Shown here: piece by piece, positions 33,478 through 42,590 of the stretch
Numbering within the stretch: position 1 is the first letter of the stretch
Layout of the letters: each line of letters opens with the position of its first letter
Assembly: GCA_900467745.1 (NCBI GenBank)
Contig: UBQW01000031.1
Coordinates: forward strand, 1 to 47,703
Length of the DNA: 47,703 bases
Source: Hyphomicrobiales bacterium
GTDB taxonomy: Bacteria > Pseudomonadota > Alphaproteobacteria > Rhizobiales > Rhizobiaceae
Direction of reading: 5' to 3'
Notes under the pieces: model-generated
The model's database searches: none
Told to the model about the DNA's origin: nothing
Seen by the model: the letters and a program-made list of their open reading frames with translations, nothing else
Made by a program: the position numbers and the translations under genes

Positions 33478-35025
33478 TTAGTTTTTGTTCGATCCGGTTG
33501 CGATCGCGATGATCGCCTCGGAATCGATGCCGATTTCGGTGTTTCCACCGACTTCACCGGCGACGACTCCCTCCCGCATCACGATGATCCGATCGCAAAT
33601 GCCGACCAGTTCCGGTAGTTCGCTTGAGATCACCAGAACAGAAGTTCCAGTGGCGGCGAGAGATTCGATGATCCGGTAGATTTCGGATTTAGCCCCGATG
33701 TCGACTCCGCGCGTTGGCTCATCAAGGATCAAGACCTTGGGGTTGGTCTGCAGCAATCGCGCCAGCAACACCTTCTGCTGATTGCCGCCGGACAGCGAAC
33801 CGACGTTTACCTGAGGGTTCGACACAGCAATCTTCATATCGGCGATGGCAGCGCGTGTTCGCACATCCGCCTTCTGGGAGTTTAGGAGGCCGTAGCCATA
33901 CCCATCGCGTTCAATTGCGGCGATGTTGATGTTCTTCGACACGCTCATATCGAGGAAGAGCCCCTCCTGCTTGCGATCTTCGGTCAGATACACGATGCCA
34001 GAGGCGATAGCGTCGAGGGGGCGACGGATGTCGAGCGCCTGTCCATTGAGAAGGACTTCGCCGCGGAGCTTCTTGTCAGCGCCATAAATCAAACGAGCAA
34101 GTTCTGTGCGCCCCGCCCCAACGATCCCAGCCAGGCCCAGAATTTCGCCTGCATAAAGGTCGAGAGAAACATTCCGGACCTTCCGGCCATCTGACATTTC
34201 TTTGATTTCAAGTACCTTGGGACCGGGCTCGTAGCGAGCATCGCGATCCTTTTGATAAAAACTTGAAAGATCACGGCCAACCATCATCTGCACGAGCCGC
34301 TCTTCGGATAGCTCGCTACGTTCGATACAGCCAATGTAGCTGCCGTCACGTAAAACGGTAACCCGATCACTCAGTTCATAAATCTCACTCATGCGATGGC
34401 TGATGTAGATAATAGCCAACCCCTGATCGCGAAGGCGCTGAATAAGTTGGAAAAGCCTCTCGCACTCGGTCGAAGACAGGGACGTCGTTGGTTCATCCAT
34501 AACGAGAATGCGACAGTCGGCGAGCAATGCGCGTGCAATCTCGACCTGCTGTCGTTGGGCTAGCGACAGCGTGGCAACCTTGTCTCCGGTGTCGAAATCT
34601 ACACCGAGTTCCTTCAGCACGCCTTCACACGCCTTGTTCATCGCGCGCCGGTTCAAGATCCCCATCGATGATCGTTCACGGCCGAGGAGCATGTTTTCCG
34701 CAACAGTGAGGTTTGGGGCGAGAGCAAGTTCCTGGTAGATGATGGAGATACCAAGCGACCTCGCGTGCGCAGGGCCTGAGATAGAAACTGGGTTCCCATC
34801 AACCTTGATGACACCGGAGGTGGCGGTATGGGCACCAGAAAGCACCTTCATCAGCGTCGACTTTCCGGCGCCATTCTCCCCCATGAGAGCGTGAATTTCG
34901 CCCGCGTAGACATCGAGGTTGACACCATTCAGCGCCCGGATCGCACCAAAACGCTTGGTGATGTCCCGCATTTGGAGGAGTGGATCAACTCGGCTCTTGG
35001 GCATATTCAATTGCGCGGTTGTCAT
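33478..35025 (-). CDS. Ribose-type ABC ATPase with two nucleotide-binding domains (RbsA family)
   Basis: 515 aa from ATG 35025 (MTTAQLNMPKSRVDPLLQM). The first domain has Walker A GENGAGKSTLMK, signature LSLAQRQQVEIARALL and Walker B ILVMDEPTTSL. The second has the degenerate P-loop GIVGAGRTELAR, signature LSGGNQQKVLLARLL and VLILDEPTRGVD. This tandem layout is typical of CUT2 importers. It starts 17 bp after the SDR gene stop, so it belongs to the same leftward operon. Confidence 0.93.
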   Translation of the reverse strand: MTTAQLNMPKSRVDPLLQMRDITKRFGAIRALNGVNLDVYAGEIHALMGENGAGKSTLMKVLSGAHTATSGVIKVDGNPVSISGPAHARSLGISIIYQELALAPNLTVAENMLLGRERSSMGILNRRAMNKACEGVLKELGVDFDTGDKVATLSLAQRQQVEIARALLADCRILVMDEPTTSLSSTECERLFQLIQRLRDQGLAIIYISHRMSEIYELSDRVTVLRDGSYIGCIERSELSEERLVQMMVGRDLSSFYQKDRDARYEPGPKVLEIKEMSDGRKVRNVSLDLYAGEILGLAGIVGAGRTELARLIYGADKKLRGEVLLNGQALDIRRPLDAIASGIVYLTEDRKQEGLFLDMSVSKNINIAAIERDGYGYGLLNSQKADVRTRAAIADMKIAVSNPQVNVGSLSGGNQQKVLLARLLQTNPKVLILDEPTRGVDIGAKSEIYRIIESLAATGTSVLVISSELPELVGICDRIIVMREGVVAGEVGGNTEIGIDSEAIIAIATGSNKN

Positions 35026-35042
35026 GGCGTAACCTCGATCTC

Positions 35043-35831
35043 TCAAGCGACAGCGTCTTCGCGGGGGGCAACCAGACCAGACTGCTCCTGAGAAAGAAAC
35101 ATGCGGTTCCAAGTCGGACTGATGACGATTTCGTTGACGCAAACGCGGCTTGGCATCGAGGCCACCATCATAACCATGTCGGCCAAGTCCTGGGATTGAA
35201 GCATGCGCTCGCGCTCATCCATCGGAACGGGGACAGGGCGGTTTTCGAGAACCGGAGTCGCGACTTCACCAGGGCAGAGGGCGCATGAGCGGATGTTATT
35301 GGAGAACTCTTCCATGTTGATAGCATGGCTCATAGCGACAATCGCATGCTTGGTAGCGCTGTATCCGGCACCGGCGAGCTTGTGGCTATGGCGACCCAGC
35401 CAGGAGGCTGTGTGGATCATCAGGCCACCGCCCTGCTTGCGAAATGTGGGCAGGACACTGGTGACGCAATAGAATGCAGCCGCAAGGTTGGTCGACAGCA
35501 GCGTATCCACACCGGCGGGCGTCAATGTCGCCGAACTGCGGTCGCGAATATTCACGCCGGCATTGTTGACGAGGACGTCGAGACGTCCGAACTGAGCAAC
35601 GATGGCATCCGCAATCTCCTGAACGCGTGCCGCATCTGTAAGGTCACCTTGTTGAATGAAGGCCTTGCCGCCAGCCGCCCTGATACGGGACCCAACAGCC
35701 TCCAACGCGTCTTGGCGGCGGCCTGTCAGGATCACGGTGGCCCCAGCTGCCGCTAGGGTCAAAGCAGAGGCTTCCCCGATGCCGCTTCCAGCGCCTGTTA
35801 CCCAGATGATCTGATTTGCCACGGTGCTCAT
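35043..35831 (-). CDS. SDR-family oxidoreductase
   Basis: 262 aa from ATG 35831 (MSTVANQIIWVTGAGSGIGE). Cofactor motif TGAGSGIG, NNAGVN, and catalytic YSATK are present. It is the first gene of the leftward operon carrying the ribose-type transporter, right behind the palindromic operator at 35870-35885. Its probable role is oxidation or reduction of an imported sugar, polyol or derived hydroxy acid. The exact substrate cannot be inferred; it is clearly distinct from the SDR at 16347-17105. Confidence 0.85.
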   Translation of the reverse strand: MSTVANQIIWVTGAGSGIGEASALTLAAAGATVILTGRRQDALEAVGSRIRAAGGKAFIQQGDLTDAARVQEIADAIVAQFGRLDVLVNNAGVNIRDRSSATLTPAGVDTLLSTNLAAAFYCVTSVLPTFRKQGGGLMIHTASWLGRHSHKLAGAGYSATKHAIVAMSHAINMEEFSNNIRSCALCPGEVATPVLENRPVPVPMDERERMLQSQDLADMVMMVASMPSRVCVNEIVISPTWNRMFLSQEQSGLVAPREDAVA

Positions 35832-36010
35832 AATGTATCGTCTCGCATTGTTGACTTGTTGATACCAGAGTTTCACATTGGAAACATCGTGTCAACAAGG
35901 AAACTCTAAGCTGTTGACTTTGTGGACGCGCAGCCGGAAACTCTCACGAATTGCCGATTTCAACGAAACCGGCGTTCCTCAAGCGTAAACAGCAATCTCG
36001 GATCGGAAAA
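35832..36010. promoter_or_regulatory. Divergent promoter region between SDR operon and XRE-cupin gene
   Basis: It holds the palindrome at 35870-35885 plus two more half sites of the same type: GAAACTCT at about 35900-35907 and GAAACTCTCACG at about 35937-35948. TTGACA on the leftward strand lies 4 bp before the palindrome. A cluster of repeated half sites in front of a regulator gene suggests autoregulation. Confidence 0.6.
35870..35885. promoter_or_regulatory. Operator-like palindrome GTTTC-ACATTG-GAAAC (site 2)
   Basis: GTTTCACATTGGAAAC differs from site 1 (29164-29179) at one spacer base. The 5-bp arms are identical, and the position relative to a leftward TTGAC is nearly the same. The adjacent XRE-cupin regulator or the GntR regulator at 29400 is the likely binder. 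Confidence 0.7.
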
Positions 36011-36715
36011 ATGCCCACAGAAGCGCTTTCGAATTTGTCCACACCCTCGATTGGCGAAGCCCTTCGTGAACGGCGCGGCTACCACGGCTGGACATTGTCA
36101 GACGTTGCGGCCAAGACTGGGATATCGAAATCGACCCTTTCGAAGATCGAGAACGATCTCATTTCACCTTCTTACCAATCGATACTTCAGCTCTGCGCTG
36201 GCCTCGGAATCGAAATTGGCGATCTTGTCTCAGGATCGAATTCCAAGGGAGAAGACCTCAGGAGATTGACGGGCAGGCGCAGCGTTTCTCACGGTGAGGC
36301 GGGCTTGGTGATGGCCGACGATAATTTTACCTACACCTATTTTTGCACCGACATCGCACACAAACGCATCATTCCTATGATGATTGAGGTGCGCGCCAAC
36401 TCCCTCAACGAGGTGGGTGGACTCTGGAACCATGTGGGCGAAGAATATGTATATGTCCTGGAGGGGGCGATAGAGTTGCAAACGGAACTCTACGAGCCGA
36501 CCATTCTTAGTAAGGGTGACTCTGCATATTTCGACAGTACAATGGGCCACGCCTACCTAGCGACGGGAGATCAGCCGGCAAAGCTTTTGGTTATGTGTTC
36601 GAGCGCCACACCTAACCTCGCCCAGACTTTGCGGGAAGTTCTCAGCGAACGTCTGGGGAAAAGAGTGAAGAAAGGGAGCAACAAGAAAGACGCAGTTGCT
36701 GATAAGGAAATTTAG
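36011..36715 (+). CDS. XRE-family HTH regulator with C-terminal cupin sensor
   Basis: 234 aa from ATG 36011 (MPTEALSNLSTPSIGEALRE). The HTH of the XRE type spans residues about 15-70 (LSDVAAKTGISKSTLSKIEND). The C-terminal half is a cupin barrel (GGLWNHVGEEYVYVLEGAIE, then GDSAYFDSTMGHAYLATG). Such regulators usually repress small catabolic operons and are relieved by a ligand bound in the cupin. It faces away from the SDR/transporter operon across the operator cluster and precedes the cyclase gene in the same direction. Confidence 0.9.
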   Translation: MPTEALSNLSTPSIGEALRERRGYHGWTLSDVAAKTGISKSTLSKIENDLISPSYQSILQLCAGLGIEIGDLVSGSNSKGEDLRRLTGRRSVSHGEAGLVMADDNFTYTYFCTDIAHKRIIPMMIEVRANSLNEVGGLWNHVGEEYVYVLEGAIELQTELYEPTILSKGDSAYFDSTMGHAYLATGDQPAKLLVMCSSATPNLAQTLREVLSERLGKRVKKGSNKKDAVADKEI

Positions 36716-36796
36716 ATTTCTTATCGGCAACTCTTGACAACTCCGCTGTGAACCTGTCCTATCTGCGCAGTTTCAACCTTATGAATGGTGCGGTCT

Positions 36797-37582
36797 ATGT
36801 CTAACGCGAACCTCCTTCTCACCCTGATCAAGGGCGCTAAGCTTGTCGACCTTTCGGTCCTCACTGGTGAAAACCAGCCGTCTTCGCCGCCCGAGGGACA
36901 GCGGTTCGGTCAGTTCATGATGAACCACTACACGTGGCCACGCGGCCACTTTCTTGAATATGTGCAGGTTCACGACGATCACACTGGCACCCACTGCGAT
37001 GCGCCTTGCCATATGATTCCCCCAGCCGACAGCGGCCTGCCGCATGCAAACGAATTCGGTAGCGTCACGATCGAACAGCTGGACCTCAACGACATGATCG
37101 GCCCGGCGGTCGTCGTCGACGTTCGTCCGCTGATTGACACCGTCGCAAGGGGCGAGACGACCCATCTTGCGCAGAGCCCGGTTATCGACCGCGCATTTCT
37201 CGAAGCATGGGAAAAGGAAAATGGGGAGTTCGCGCCAGGCGACATCGTCCTCTTCCGCACAGACTGGTCCGACAACTACTTCCGCCCCTACCCGGAAGGC
37301 TTCAAGTATGATCGTTCGCATCCAGCACCGGGTGCCGACGGCATCGAACTCCTGCATGAGCGCGGCATCAAGCATATCGGCATCGACGGTCGTGGCATCG
37401 GCCTTATGCAGGACGATTACACGCCACACTGGGCGGCGCTCGGTTACGGCATGATCGCCACCGAAAACCTGACGAATCTCGGCAAGCTGCCGACCCGAGG
37501 CGCCGTCTTCATCTTCTTGCCGCACAAGTTCGAAGGTGCGACCGGCGGCATGGGTCGTGCAATCGGCCTCATCAGTCAGTAA
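36797..37582 (+). CDS. Cyclase-family amidohydrolase (kynurenine-formamidase-like)
   Basis: About 261 aa from ATG 36797 (another in-frame ATG at 36785). The motif HDDHTGTHCDAPCHM is the H-x-GTH-x-D-x-P-x-H metal-binding signature of the cyclase/formamidase family, and IGIDGRGIG follows near the C-terminus. Members hydrolyse N-formylkynurenine, isatin or cyclic amides. With the amidase and hyuAB this is a third C-N hydrolase in the island. It is encoded 81 bp after the regulator; TTGACA at about 36734 with a weak -10 near 36752 may give it its own promoter. Confidence 0.85.
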   Translation: MSNANLLLTLIKGAKLVDLSVLTGENQPSSPPEGQRFGQFMMNHYTWPRGHFLEYVQVHDDHTGTHCDAPCHMIPPADSGLPHANEFGSVTIEQLDLNDMIGPAVVVDVRPLIDTVARGETTHLAQSPVIDRAFLEAWEKENGEFAPGDIVLFRTDWSDNYFRPYPEGFKYDRSHPAPGADGIELLHERGIKHIGIDGRGIGLMQDDYTPHWAALGYGMIATENLTNLGKLPTRGAVFIFLPHKFEGATGGMGRAIGLISQ

Positions 37583-37607
37583 GCTGGCAAAACTTTAAGA
37601 CAACATA

Positions 37608-37633
37608 GCGGTCGTCGAGCATTAGACGACCGC
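37608..37633 (+). terminator. 9-bp hairpin after the cyclase gene
   Basis: GCGGTCGTC (37608-37616) pairs with GACGACCGC (37625-37633). No strong T-run follows (GCGATTTTGG is further on), so it may act as a partial terminator or mRNA stabiliser before the aldehyde dehydrogenase gene. Confidence 0.5.
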
Positions 37634-37767
37634 ACTGCCTTAGCGATTTTGGCGCGCCTAAACCTAGCTCTCATTTTAGTCCCTTTACTAGCGTTTGCAT
37701 CTCGGTTTGCAACGAGGTGCTGTTGCGTGTGGAGGTGCCTGCATTCGGGTCGTGCAAGGAGGAAATC

Positions 37768-39207
37768 ATGACGAAAATTCATCAGAATCTCATCGATGGT
37801 GCTTGGATCGGTACCGAGGGCACCGAAAACATCAATCCGTCCAACACTGCGGAAGTCGTCGGGCTCTACGCGCGCGCGACCGCCGCCGAAACGCATGATG
37901 CAATCGCCGCTGCAAAGGCAGCCTTTTCCGCATGGTCTCGCTCCGGCATTTTGGAGCGCCATGCGATCCTGCGAAAAACCGCGGATGAAATTCTGGCGCG
38001 CAAACTGGAACTTGGTGAGCTTCTTAGCCGCGAAGAGGGAAAGACACTTGCAGAAGGCATAGGCGAGGTAACCCGCGCGTCCCAGATCTTCGATTTCTTC
38101 GCGGGCGAAGTTCTGCGCCTTGCCGGTGATGTTTTGCCAAGCGTCCGTCCGGGCGTCGGCGTCGAGATCACCCGCGAAGCCGTTGGCGTCATTGGTATCA
38201 TTACCCCTTGGAATTTCCCGATCGCCATCCCGAGCTGGAAGATCGCTCCGGCACTGGCATATGGCAACACGGTGGTCATCAAGCCCGCTGACCTGGTACC
38301 GGGATCGACCTGGGCAATCGTCGATATTCTCGTTCGCGCCGGCCTGCCGAAGGGCGTTCTCAATCTTGTCATGGGCAAGGGTTCTGTGGTTGGTCAAGCT
38401 ATGATCGAGAGCCGCGACGTCTCCGCCATCAGCTTTACCGGCTCAGTTGTCACAGGCAAACGAATTGCCGCCGCCTCGATCGAGCATAATCGCAAATTCC
38501 AGTTGGAAATGGGCGGCAAGAATCCCGTTATCGTATTGGATGACGCGAATCTCAGTGTCGCCGTAGAGAGCGTCGCTCAATCCGCATTCTTCTCGACGGG
38601 ACAGCGCTGCACAGCCTCGTCTCGCGTCATCGTCACCGAAGGCATTCACGACAAGTTTGTCGAAGCTCTTGCGGAGCGAGCGCGTGGTCTGCGTGTTGGC
38701 GATGCTCTTTCCAAGGACACGGATATCGGCCCTGTCGTGGATCAGTCTCAGCTGACACAGGATATGGACTATATCGCCATCGGGCAGAGCGAAGGTGCCA
38801 AGCTTGTTGCAGGCGGCAACCGTGTTCAGAAGGACAAGGACGGTTTCTTTCTCCAGCCGGCGCTATTCACAGAAGCGACCAACTCAATGCGCATCAGCCG
38901 CGAAGAGATTTTCGGTCCGATTGCAAGCGTTATTCGTGTTAAGGACTACGAAGAGGCGATCGCCATGGCCAATGACACAGAGTTTGGCCTTTCTGCCGGC
39001 ATCGTCACCACCTCGTTGAAATACGCCACACATTTCAAACGTAACTCCGAAGCGGGAATGGTCATGGTCAACGTGCCAACGGCCGGCGTGGATTTCCACG
39101 TACCCTTCGGGGGGCGGAAAGGATCGAGCTTCGGTCCTCGTGAGCAGGGTAAGTATGCGGCGGAATTCTTCACGGTCGTGAAGACTGCCTACACCGCGGC
39201 CGGATAA
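37768..39207 (+). CDS. NAD(P)+-dependent aldehyde dehydrogenase (semialdehyde type)
   Basis: 479 aa from ATG 37768 with a strong AAGGAGG 5 nt upstream. The landmarks are IGIITPWNFPIAIPSWKIAP, SAISFTGSVVTGK, FQLEMGGKNP and the catalytic cysteine in FSTGQRCTASSR. Overall it resembles 2-oxoglutarate-semialdehyde or succinate-semialdehyde dehydrogenases. If the FAH-fold protein at 30148 makes 2-oxoglutarate semialdehyde, this enzyme would complete the route to 2-oxoglutarate; oxidation of lactaldehyde is an alternative. The malic enzyme gene follows within about 100 bp. Confidence 0.88.
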   Translation: MTKIHQNLIDGAWIGTEGTENINPSNTAEVVGLYARATAAETHDAIAAAKAAFSAWSRSGILERHAILRKTADEILARKLELGELLSREEGKTLAEGIGEVTRASQIFDFFAGEVLRLAGDVLPSVRPGVGVEITREAVGVIGIITPWNFPIAIPSWKIAPALAYGNTVVIKPADLVPGSTWAIVDILVRAGLPKGVLNLVMGKGSVVGQAMIESRDVSAISFTGSVVTGKRIAAASIEHNRKFQLEMGGKNPVIVLDDANLSVAVESVAQSAFFSTGQRCTASSRVIVTEGIHDKFVEALAERARGLRVGDALSKDTDIGPVVDQSQLTQDMDYIAIGQSEGAKLVAGGNRVQKDKDGFFLQPALFTEATNSMRISREEIFGPIASVIRVKDYEEAIAMANDTEFGLSAGIVTTSLKYATHFKRNSEAGMVMVNVPTAGVDFHVPFGGRKGSSFGPREQGKYAAEFFTVVKTAYTAAG

Positions 39208-39305
39208 ATCTCGACGACACTAGGGCAGCTCCCCGGTCTATTGACGGCGTGACCGAGCGTGGACGGGAGCCGCATCACATCTCCACAATCAAAGGGTTCG
39301 TGAAC

Positions 39306-41573
39306 GTGACAGAACAGAAGCAGTTCAACCTGCGTGACGCAGCATTGCGCTTTCACGAATTTCCCAAGCCAGGAAAGCTGGAGATATTAGGAACGAAACC
39401 TCTTGCGAACACCCGCGATCTGTCGCTCGCCTATTCTCCGGGCGTTGCGATCCCCTGCGAGGAAATTGCAGCAGACCCATTGGCCGCGTACCGATATACC
39501 TCGAAAGGCAACCTTGTCGCCGTGATCTCCAACGGAACAGCCGTTCTTGGATTGGGCAATATCGGTGCGCTCGCCTCGAAGCCCGTCATGGAAGGCAAGG
39601 CCGTTCTATTCAAAAAGTTCGCCAATATCGATGCGATCGATATCGAAATCAAGGAAGAAGACGCCAAGCGGTTCATCGAGATCGTCGCGCCGCTTGAGCC
39701 GACCTTTGGCGGCATCAATCTCGAGGACATCAAGGCACCGCAATGCTTCGAAATCGAAGAAGCGCTGCGGGCGCGGATGAACATACCCGTTTTCCACGAT
39801 GATCAGCACGGAACCGCGATCATTGTCGCTGCTGCCGTTATCAATGCGATGAGACTGGTTGGCAAGAACATTGCCGAGGTCAAGATCTGTACGTCCGGTG
39901 CGGGCGCTGCAGCTATCGCCTGCATGAATATGCTTATTGCGGTAGGAGCGAAGCGCGAAAACATCTGGATCGCTGATTCCAAGGGTCTCGTGACGACTGC
40001 AAGGCTCGGGTCGGTCGATAAGTGGCGTGGAGCTTTCGCTCAGGACACCGACAAAATCCAACTGAGCGAAGTCCTTGATGGCGCCGACATTTATGTCGGC
40101 TTGTCGAAGGCCGGGGCGTTGAAGCCGGAAATGATGCGCGATATGGCGTCCCGGCCTCTTATTCTGGCCTTGTCCAATCCGATCCCGGAGATCATGCCGG
40201 AATTGGCAAGGGAGGTCAGACCCGACGCGCTGGTATGCACCGGACGGTCGGATTACCCAAATCAGGTCAACAATGTCCTCTGCTTCCCGTTCCTCTTCCG
40301 TGGCGCGCTGGACTGCGGAGCGACCGTTATCAACGAGGAGATGAAGGTCGCCGCCGCCTATGCTATTGCACAGCTCACTCACGAAGTGGGTCACGAACAG
40401 GGTGCCATCTCCGGATCCGGTGTGTTCGGACCGGAATATCTGATTCCGAACCCTTTTGATCAGCGTCTGATCCTTCGCATCGCACCCGCCGTCGCGAAGG
40501 CCGCGATGGAGAGCGGTGTTGCTCAACGTCCGATCGCCGATCTTGCTACCTACGAAGACAGCCTTCAGCGCCTTGGCTATCGCTCTGGCATGGTAATGAA
40601 GCCGCTAGTCGAAGCCGTACAAGGCCGAGGCAAGAAAATCGCGTTTGCCGACGGTGAGGATGAACGCGTCCTTCGCGCCGCACAGGTGATCGTCGAAGAC
40701 GGGATCGGCCGCCCGATTTTGATCGGTCGGCCGACGGTGATCGATCAACGTATGACTCGTTTTGGTTTGACGATCAAATGCGGGGAAGACTTCGAGATTA
40801 TCAATCCCGAAGATGACTCCCGCTATAACGACTATGTAGCGTTGCTGCGCTCTATCCTTGGCCGCCAGGGAATGACCCCTGCAACCGCACGCACCGCGAT
40901 CAGGACGAACAACACAGTCATTGGCGCGCTCGCGGTAAAGAAAGGAGACGCAGATGCTTTAATTTGTGGTGTCGAGGGCACGTTCCGCGACCACGCACAG
41001 CACATTCGGTCAATTATTGGCCTTGCAGACGATGCAGACCAGCTCTCTGCGCTGTCGATGCTGATCATGAGCCGGGGTGTCTTATTTCTCGCTGACACAC
41101 ACGTCAACGACGACCCGAACGTCGACCAGATTGTCGCGACCACAGTTCAGGCTAAGAACCATCTGGAGCGATTCAATATAGAGCCCCGGGCCGCCCTGCT
41201 TAGTTCGTCAAATTTCGGATCCCAGACGGGTTCCACAAGCCAAAAAATGCAGCTTGCCCTCGAGCGCTTGAGGATCATTGCGCCAAGATTGATGGTCGAT
41301 GGCGAAATGCAAGGCGACCTAGCTGTAAATGCGGAGCTTCGGGAGACATACCTTCCGGAATCCGTGCTACGCGGCGAAGCGAACCTATTGATCTTCCCAG
41401 GTCTGGACTCTGCCAACCTGTCAATGACGCTGCTGAAGGAATTCACCAATGCAGTTGCCGTGGGCCCAATCTTGATGGGCGCACGACAGCCTGCCCATAT
41501 TCTGGCGCCCTCTGTAACCGTCAGGGGTATCGTCAACATGGCGGCAATCGCCGCCACGGAGGCGATCGGTTAG
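39306..41573 (+). CDS. maeB: NADP-type malic enzyme with phosphotransacetylase-like domain
   Basis: About 755 aa from GTG 39306; a GTG at 39249 is also in frame. The malic domain covers the first 430 residues (SLAYSPGVAIPCEEIAAD, HDDQHGTAIIVAAAVIN, and GAGAAAIACMNMLI for cofactor). The C-terminal 330 residues resemble phosphate acetyltransferase (ADGEDERVLRAAQVIVEDG and a later LIFPGLDSANL) but serve for regulation in rhizobial TME/DME enzymes. It converts malate to pyruvate and CO2. Its presence within a catabolic cluster is less usual, since rhizobia already carry chromosomal copies elsewhere. Confidence 0.9.
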   Translation: MTEQKQFNLRDAALRFHEFPKPGKLEILGTKPLANTRDLSLAYSPGVAIPCEEIAADPLAAYRYTSKGNLVAVISNGTAVLGLGNIGALASKPVMEGKAVLFKKFANIDAIDIEIKEEDAKRFIEIVAPLEPTFGGINLEDIKAPQCFEIEEALRARMNIPVFHDDQHGTAIIVAAAVINAMRLVGKNIAEVKICTSGAGAAAIACMNMLIAVGAKRENIWIADSKGLVTTARLGSVDKWRGAFAQDTDKIQLSEVLDGADIYVGLSKAGALKPEMMRDMASRPLILALSNPIPEIMPELAREVRPDALVCTGRSDYPNQVNNVLCFPFLFRGALDCGATVINEEMKVAAAYAIAQLTHEVGHEQGAISGSGVFGPEYLIPNPFDQRLILRIAPAVAKAAMESGVAQRPIADLATYEDSLQRLGYRSGMVMKPLVEAVQGRGKKIAFADGEDERVLRAAQVIVEDGIGRPILIGRPTVIDQRMTRFGLTIKCGEDFEIINPEDDSRYNDYVALLRSILGRQGMTPATARTAIRTNNTVIGALAVKKGDADALICGVEGTFRDHAQHIRSIIGLADDADQLSALSMLIMSRGVLFLADTHVNDDPNVDQIVATTVQAKNHLERFNIEPRAALLSSSNFGSQTGSTSQKMQLALERLRIIAPRLMVDGEMQGDLAVNAELRETYLPESVLRGEANLLIFPGLDSANLSMTLLKEFTNAVAVGPILMGARQPAHILAPSVTVRGIVNMAAIAATEAIG

Positions 41574-41591
41574 CGCGGTTCTATCGCTTCA

Positions 41592-42584
41592 TCAGTCGAG
41601 GATGTAAGGGATCGCCGGCGCCGTAAAGCGCTCGTGGTACTCACGAAACCGTTCGACAGCTTTTTGTTCCGAGAATTTTAGATGGCTTCGCAGTGCGGAC
41701 GATGCGGCTTGTGCATCTCCACGAGCAAGCAGATCGAAAATCTGGAGATGTTCTGCCAGAAAAGAATCCCGAGCGAGCGGGCCGGCAAGGATCGCTTGCA
41801 TATGTTTGCCGGAAACGAAGGATACGCTCGCTCGATCCAAGGCCCCTGTCAGCTCCCGGTTCGCGCAAAAGCTGAGGCAGGTCGTGTGGAGATCTCGTTC
41901 AAGCCCGTCAAGGAGGGCAAAATCTGGGTGGGGAAATGCAACGATCGCCATTCGAAGTTTGTTTGCAAGTTGCTGGACGATCGCTTTGGGGATGTGTTCG
42001 GCGGCATCCAGAAGCGCAATCGGCTCCAAAAGCTGCCGGAGCTGATAGAGATCACGAATTCTTTTTTCGTCGAACGGTACAGTCCACCAGTGAGAACGCT
42101 CACCCTTAACAACGATCCCTGACTGTTGCGATTTCACCAGAAGGTCACGTGCCGTCATTCGGCCTATGTTGTGGTGTCGCGCTAACGCCAGCTCGTTTAC
42201 GCGAAAACGACCATACATAGACCGGGTAAGTATCTCTCTTTCCACTTGGTAGTAAACAAGATCGACTGCGCTCCGGGGCTCGCAAGAAAGGGCTCCCGGG
42301 GAACCATCAAATAAGTCGGCCGTAATCTCGAACCTTACCGGATTTACATTGCGACCGACCAGAACGCCGCGACCATCGAAACGATGAACCGCGCCCTCGG
42401 ACTCCAGGAGCGCCAAAGCCTGCTTAACGGGTGCGCGACTGGAGCCGAAAATCTCCGCGAGCGGACCTTCAAGAAGCACACATCCCGCGGGAATACGGCC
42501 CTGGTGCATCGCCATTCGCAGTGCGTCGACAATGCGAAGGTATGCCGGCCGTCGGACAATGGTTTCTTCAGTGCTCGGGTCCAT
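41592..42584 (-). CDS. GntR-type regulator with two tandem winged-helix domains and FCD domain
   Basis: 330 aa, about 100 longer than an ordinary FCD regulator. The first GntR domain lies at residues about 12-75 (YLRIVDALRMAMHQGRIPAG, IFGSSRAPVKQALALLESEG). A second HTH-like unit follows at about 110-170 (YYQVEREILTRSMYGRFRVN, ALARHHNIGRMTARDLLVKS). The FCD ligand domain begins near 178 (LYQLRQLLEPIALLDAAEHI). It starts 6 bp after the UxaA-family gene ends and is therefore co-transcribed with it, probably regulating that operon and perhaps the divergent FAH gene. It is convergent with the malic enzyme gene. Confidence 0.85.
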   Translation of the reverse strand: MDPSTEETIVRRPAYLRIVDALRMAMHQGRIPAGCVLLEGPLAEIFGSSRAPVKQALALLESEGAVHRFDGRGVLVGRNVNPVRFEITADLFDGSPGALSCEPRSAVDLVYYQVEREILTRSMYGRFRVNELALARHHNIGRMTARDLLVKSQQSGIVVKGERSHWWTVPFDEKRIRDLYQLRQLLEPIALLDAAEHIPKAIVQQLANKLRMAIVAFPHPDFALLDGLERDLHTTCLSFCANRELTGALDRASVSFVSGKHMQAILAGPLARDSFLAEHLQIFDLLARGDAQAASSALRSHLKFSEQKAVERFREYHERFTAPAIPYILD

Positions 42585-42590
42585 TCCGCC

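Noticed and set aside
36779..37525. 248-codon leftward open frame
   Set aside because: It is antisense to the cyclase-family gene with its HTGTHCDAPCH signature; no domain was seen in the antisense product.
37576..38397. 273-codon leftward open frame
   Set aside because: It is antisense to the aldehyde dehydrogenase and runs across its promoter hairpin; low-plausibility composition.
39606..40526. 306-codon leftward open frame
   Set aside because: It is antisense to the malic domain of the malic enzyme. High-GC codon bias creates long antisense frames; there are no motifs in it.
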